A DNA stretch of 8,765 nt from an uncultured beta proteobacterium. Lineage in GTDB: Bacteria; Pseudomonadota; Gammaproteobacteria; Burkholderiales; Burkholderiaceae_C. Location: NCBI GenBank assembly GCA_903958915.1, contig CAJBVC010000938.1, positions 1 to 8,765 on the forward strand, written 5' to 3'. Position numbers and translations under genes: made by a program. The notes beneath the pieces were generated by a model. It was not told the origin of the DNA. It was given only the letters and a program-made list of their open reading frames with translations, and made no database searches. Shown here one piece after another: positions 5,341-8,765 of this stretch; positions within the stretch are counted from its first letter, which is position 1, and every line of letters begins with the position of its first letter.

Positions 5341-8223
5341 TCACGCTGCGTTAGGTTGAGAAGAATGTACGATCGCCCAGATCTTTTCGGGCGTTATGGG
5401 CATGTCCATGTGCTCGACACCAAACTCTGCCAAGGCATTGCACACCGCATTGACAACGGCAGGAGCCACCGCCGGGTTGCTAACGTCGCCTGCGCCTTTG
5501 GCACCCAATGGGTTCGATGGTGAGGGAGTTTCAGTCCGAATGAGTTCAATTTCTGGCAGCCAACCAGCGCGTGTGACGCTGTAGTTGTCAAAGTCCGTGG
5601 TGAGTACCATACCGGTTTGAGGATCATAGCGAGCCTCCTCGCCCAGGGCCTGGCCCACACCAAGCGCCACATTTCCAAGCGTCTGCCCATCCACCACGCC
5701 CGGGTTGACCACCACTCCGAAATCATTTGCTGAAATATAGCGCTTGAGGTCGATATGAAAGGTTTCCTTGTCGATTTCCACCACTGCAATGTGTGTTCCA
5801 AACGGGAAATTGAAATTCTTGGGATCAAAGAAGGAACGGGCTTCAAGTCCCGGGTCGAGGCCTTCTGGCAAATCCCAGCCCATCCATAGCATCAATGCAA
5901 TCTGCTGCAAGGTCATCACCGCTTGCTCGGGCGCAGGACGTCCGATCAAGCGCCCTTGGGAGTAATCGATGAGGTCGATTGGCATCTTGAACAGATGGGC
6001 CGCCATGGCGCGCGCCTTCTCAATGATGGCGTGACAGGCCTTCTCCACGGCAGCGCCCTCCACGCTTAATGAACGGCTGCCATAACTTGCCTGCCCATAG
6101 TAGAGCGGACCCGAAGTGTCTGAATGCTTGAGTACAACGTACTCCATCGGTATTTGCAGGACCTGTGCTGCAATTTGAACAAACGAAGTATCCTGGGATT
6201 GCCCATGAGGCTGTGCGCCAGTCGTGATAGCCACCTCGCCGGTCGGTGCAACGTGAATATACGCACTGCCCCACGTTCCACTCATCAGTCCCTCTGCGCC
6301 CATCTTGGCTGAGTTTCCAACGCCAGCCACCGCAACGTAGGAACCAATGCCAAGGCCCAACCACTTTCCGCGCTGCGAGGCTTCTTGCTTCATTGCCGGC
6401 AAATTGGGGTAGCCCGCTCTCTCCAAAGCGGTATCTAGTAGGTTCTGGTAATTTCCCGAATCGTATATCCAGCCCAAACCATTCTCAAATGGAAACTGAT
6501 CCGGCTTAACCATGTTGATGCGCCGAACCTCGGCAGGATCCATACCAATTCGTTTTGCATAGATTTCAATCATGCGTTCAATGAAGAAGATGGCTTCGGC
6601 TCGGCCAGAACCCCGCATAGGTGCTGTAGGCACCTTATTGGTGTAGACAACATCGACTTCATAACAGGCATGGGGAACTACATACGCTCCGGTGATGCTT
6701 TTTCCTATCAACGGCAGAGGCTGACCCGGCGCGTTAATGACCGGATAGGCACCCACGTTGCTGAAGGCTCGACACATCAAGGCGGTGATTCTTCCATCCT
6801 TCGTACCCGCCAAAGTTCCGTACTGGATCTGATCCCGCGACTGCGCAGTGCTGCGAGCGAAGCCTTCTCGACTATCGACCCACTTGACAGGACGCCCAAT
6901 CTGTTTGGCCATCCACAGCACCAAGGGTGTATCAGGATACAGATTGCCCTTACACCCATTGCTCTCACCCATGGTTGGAACGATCACACGCATGTGGTTG
7001 TACGGAACCCCCAGAACGTAAGCCGAAATCAGTAAGCGATGGGGATAAGGTATCTGGGTGTTTGCCCACAGCGTGTATTGATCGGACAGCTTATCGTAGG
7101 TTGCCAGAGCACCACGTACCTCCATCGTGTTATGCATCATGCGCTGGTTGTAGATTCGCTGCTCAACAACAACTTCGGCCCCAGAAATTGCTGCCTGTGT
7201 TGCCGCCTTGTCACCAAAAACGGTGTGAATCAGGCGATTGTTTGGCGCGGTTTCATGTAGCTGAGGCGCATCGTCTTGAAGTGCTCGTTCTGCATCCAGA
7301 ACGATTTCAAGCGGCTCGAGATCTACCCGTATCTTCTCCAAAGCGGCATAGGCCTGCTCACGAGTCTCTGCCACCACCGCAGCTAACTGATCACCGACAA
7401 AGCGAACCCTGTCTGTTGCAAAGACCCGATGAGATCCAGGAACGATACCCGACGGGTGAGGCAAAAAGTTACTCTTCTCGTATGGTGGAATCCAAATAAC
7501 CGGCATTGGCATCACTTGCTCAGTGTCTTTTGCCGTAAAGACCCTGATCACGCCTGGCATTTTTTCGGCCAACGAAGTATCTATGCTCCGGATCACTGCA
7601 TGGCCATGTGGGCTCTGAAGTATCGCAGCATGGACCATGCCTGGCATCTTCATGTCGGCTATAAATCGCGCCTCCCCCGTAAGCAAGTCCTTGGTATTTC
7701 GAGTCTTTGCGGCATCTCCAATGGCGCCGGATGCCGCTTGCGCTGGAGATGTTGGTGCAGAACGCCCGTTGATCTGATCCGCGGCCGCCTTGATCGCTTG
7801 AATCACCTGTTGATAGCCGGTGTCACGCGAGAGATTTCCATGCAGCCACTCCCGTATTTCCTCCACTGTGGGGTCCGGGTTACGGCTCAACAGTTCGACA
7901 GCCGCCATAATTGTGCCGGGAGTCGAAAACCCATTTTGAACCGCAAAGTGCTCCCACAAAGCAGTCTGAACGGGATGCAATTCGCCACTGGCCAAACCTT
8001 CAATGGTGGTGATTGAGCTATCCGCCGCTTCCACTGCGTGCATCTGACAGCTCTTGATGGTCTTTCCGTCAACCAGCACCGTACAGGCCCCGCACGTCCC
8101 GGTACCGCAACCCCGTTTGGTACCCGTTAGGTTGAGGTCATCGCGCAGGAAGTCCACCAAAGGTGTGTTTGCTAACACTTCGCAATCGCGAGCTATCTGA
8201 TTAACGGTAAGTTGAATTTTCAT
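5341..8223 (-). CDS. Fused [2Fe-2S] / molybdopterin hydroxylase (xanthine oxidase family), proximal cluster ligands missing
   Basis: A 960-residue cytoplasmic protein that fuses the small iron-sulfur subunit to the large molybdopterin subunit, as in Desulfovibrio aldehyde oxidoreductase and E. coli XdhD. Residues 1-75: ferredoxin-like [2Fe-2S] domain with C39, C44, C47, C59. Residues 80-150: helical second-cluster domain, fold motifs kept (STPGTIMAAVELLSRNP, EEIREWLHGNL) but cluster cysteines replaced by N97, S100, S132, D134. After a linker (150-175) comes the aldehyde-oxidase a/b hammerhead domain (176-310; RFVGDQLAAVVAET), then the cofactor domains: HNTMEVRGA (364-372), VPTMGESNGCKG in place of a GGGFG loop (415-426), APMRGSGRAEA (534-544), PHGQSQDTSF (672-681), SYGSRS (713-718), and NPLGAKGAGD (904-913) where the family has KGxGE. 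The RGxGR and HGQ motifs suggest the CoxL-like branch. The start has a weak ribosome site. It leads the operon. Substrate unknown; chemistry may be changed. Confidence 0.9.
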   Translation of the reverse strand: MKIQLTVNQIARDCEVLANTPLVDFLRDDLNLTGTKRGCGTGTCGACTVLVDGKTIKSCQMHAVEAADSSITTIEGLASGELHPVQTALWEHFAVQNGFSTPGTIMAAVELLSRNPDPTVEEIREWLHGNLSRDTGYQQVIQAIKAAADQINGRSAPTSPAQAASGAIGDAAKTRNTKDLLTGEARFIADMKMPGMVHAAILQSPHGHAVIRSIDTSLAEKMPGVIRVFTAKDTEQVMPMPVIWIPPYEKSNFLPHPSGIVPGSHRVFATDRVRFVGDQLAAVVAETREQAYAALEKIRVDLEPLEIVLDAERALQDDAPQLHETAPNNRLIHTVFGDKAATQAAISGAEVVVEQRIYNQRMMHNTMEVRGALATYDKLSDQYTLWANTQIPYPHRLLISAYVLGVPYNHMRVIVPTMGESNGCKGNLYPDTPLVLWMAKQIGRPVKWVDSREGFARSTAQSRDQIQYGTLAGTKDGRITALMCRAFSNVGAYPVINAPGQPLPLIGKSITGAYVVPHACYEVDVVYTNKVPTAPMRGSGRAEAIFFIERMIEIYAKRIGMDPAEVRRINMVKPDQFPFENGLGWIYDSGNYQNLLDTALERAGYPNLPAMKQEASQRGKWLGLGIGSYVAVAGVGNSAKMGAEGLMSGTWGSAYIHVAPTGEVAITTGAQPHGQSQDTSFVQIAAQVLQIPMEYVVLKHSDTSGPLYYGQASYGSRSLSVEGAAVEKACHAIIEKARAMAAHLFKMPIDLIDYSQGRLIGRPAPEQAVMTLQQIALMLWMGWDLPEGLDPGLEARSFFDPKNFNFPFGTHIAVVEIDKETFHIDLKRYISANDFGVVVNPGVVDGQTLGNVALGVGQALGEEARYDPQTGMVLTTDFDNYSVTRAGWLPEIELIRTETPSPSNPLGAKGAGDVSNPAVAPAVVNAVCNALAEFGVEHMDMPITPEKIWAIVHSSQPNAA

Positions 8224-8252
8224 AATCGAATCATCGTGTTAAGTGACAGAAT

Positions 8253-8281
8253 AGTACAACGTGCTTTCGCAACCATACCAA
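8253..8281 (-). promoter_or_regulatory. Candidate sigma70-like promoter of the molybdenum operon
   Basis: On the - strand TTGGTA (8281-8276) and TGTACT (8258-8253) are 17 bases apart, each matching four of six consensus positions, and would start a message about 20-25 bases before the ATG at 8223. Spacing and location are right, but the boxes are weak and such matches arise by chance. Confidence 0.2.
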
Positions 8282-8566
8282 GGGCCTCATGTCCAAACCC
8301 AGAGTACGTCCATTTTGGGGATAAAGAGTTTGTGCCAATCATCCAAACATGCCTACATACAGTGAAGAACAGCAGCCGGTTTTCGGACACTTGCGAAGTA
8401 GACCGAATCGATGCGTAGCCATGCGAAATGTCGTTCAGGCATCCAACGAGCGCCAGTGGTCCGCTTCGGCATCGTCCATGTTCATGGCATACAACCCCTT
8501 AGAAAACGCATAGGTTAATGGAAATCGCAGATCTCGTCCAGAACAAGGAGAATTGTCAAATCTAGC

Positions 8567-8765
8567 GTGGCCGATACGTTGCGCCCTTTCACAGATGCAA
8601 TGACTGGCTGTTATGCGGTTTCATTTGGTGTCGTCAACGAATGCCTGATGCTTGGAAACCAACCGGTTGGTCAGCATGACGATGCAATGGATCGCCTGCG
8701 AGACAGCGGAGCTTCGAACTTCGTCAAGAATGCAGCGCATAATTCCAACCTGACTTTCAATGTTG
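8567..8765 (+). CDS. Possible partial open frame running off the window
   Basis: A frame open from 8519 to the window edge, with GTG at 8567 as the first plausible start (66 codons visible; MTGCYAVSFGVVNECLMLGN within it). I do not recognise it. By my hand count, G/C is higher at codon positions 1 and 3 than at position 2, as in coding DNA, but the same holds for the opposite-strand frame because their second positions coincide. AAGGAG at 8545-8550 is 16 bases from the GTG, too far for a normal ribosome site. At most one of the two overlapping frames is real. Confidence 0.18.
   Translation, partial: MADTLRPFTDAMTGCYAVSFGVVNECLMLGNQPVGQHDDAMDRLRDSGASNFVKNAAHNSNLTFNV
8621..8765 (-). CDS. Possible C-terminal end of a gene entering from the right
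   Basis: A - strand frame open from the edge to TGA at 8623-8621, 47 codons ending NRLVSKHQAFVDDTK. The text faintly recalls the C-terminal helices of acyl-CoA dehydrogenases (a ...VVDD/E... block), and a neighbouring frame also gives RLELCAAFLTKFEA, so a frameshifted remnant is conceivable. This is a weak impression, not a match. It overlaps the + strand candidate. Confidence 0.2.
   Translation of the reverse strand, partial: NIESQVGIMRCILDEVRSSAVSQAIHCIVMLTNRLVSKHQAFVDDTK
8658..8671. repeat. Perfect 14-base palindrome
   Basis: ACCAACCGGTTGGT is its own reverse complement. Short outer arms ATGCT (8648-8652) and AGCAT (8673-8677) could extend it with unequal gaps. It could be an operator for a dimeric protein or chance inside a coding frame; no promoter is placed next to it. 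Confidence 0.3.

Larger units (their letters stand above)
8224..8765. other. Operon leader and unresolved edge region
   Basis: No confident gene is visible in these 542 bases. The first 25-60 bases should hold the start of the molybdenum operon message. Beyond that, every - strand frame is cut by stops: short pieces such as a 16-codon frame MNMDDAEADHWRSLDA (about 8443-8493) have no recognisable family. From about 8519 to the edge both strands stay open in one frame each, listed separately. The patchwork of short gene-like pieces would fit decayed coding sequence or ordinary intergenic DNA. Confidence 0.4.

Noticed and set aside
5341..8223. Molybdenum gene as a pseudogene
   Set aside because: The frame is open for 960 codons, flanking motifs are intact, replaced residues sit exactly at ligand positions, and the operon with XdhC is compact. 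Decay would be expected to hit other places too.
8443..8493. 16-codon - strand frame with AAGGGG upstream as a leader peptide
   Set aside because: No attenuator-like hairpins, no run of a single amino acid, and it lies over 200 bases from the operon start.
8550..8560. Consensus TTGACA on the - strand (8560-8555) as the operon promoter
   Set aside because: No acceptable -10 box at 16-18 bases (CGAGAT is the best), and it would give a leader of about 300 bases.

Overview
The window reads as bacterial chromosome from a Gram-negative betaproteobacterium, most likely Burkholderiales (Comamonadaceae-like). This rests on a classical Burkholderiales-type general porin, a lipoprotein with an outer-membrane lipobox, moderate GC, and the accessory character of the genes. 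It holds six confident protein genes and no RNA genes, insertion sequences or CRISPR array.

Layout. Positions 49-2082 on the + strand are a tight run of three genes: a SnoaL/NTF2-like protein, a single-domain VOC (glyoxalase-fold) protein and an outer-membrane porin. After a 278-base gap with an A/T-rich dyad (2165-2182) comes a + strand lipoprotein (2361-3146), whose PKD-type Ig-like domain is followed by a second, surface-exposed SnoaL-like domain. It converges on a three-gene - strand operon across a 195-base gap carrying two hairpins (3168-3225 and 3313-3345). In order of transcription the operon is: a 960-residue molybdenum hydroxylase with fused [2Fe-2S] and molybdopterin domains (8223-5341), a FAD-subunit homologue (5333-4479) and an XdhC-type cofactor maturation protein (4436-3342). 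The remaining 8224-8765 holds the operon leader and an unresolved stretch with weak, conflicting coding signals at the window edge.

Main discovery. The molybdenum hydroxylase departs from its family at several diagnostic places at once. Its N-terminal ferredoxin-type cluster motif is intact (C39, C44, C47, C59). All four cysteines of the second, molybdenum-proximal [2Fe-2S] cluster are gone (N97, S100, S132, D134), although the surrounding helical domain is well kept. The GGGFG-type cofactor loop has become MGESNGCK, and the catalytic glutamate of the KGxGE motif is aspartate (D913). Its FAD partner has also lost parts of its flavin-binding loops. The frames are open and otherwise conserved, and a dedicated XdhC is retained, so this looks like a diverged functional clade rather than a pseudogene. 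It would be a xanthine-oxidase-family protein with an interrupted electron relay and altered active site.

How the genes may work together (inference). Porin uptake, two SnoaL-like proteins, a VOC protein and a molybdenum hydroxylase suit a catabolic locus for a cyclic or heteroaromatic compound. Nothing in the window fixes the substrate, and the two halves need not be co-regulated.
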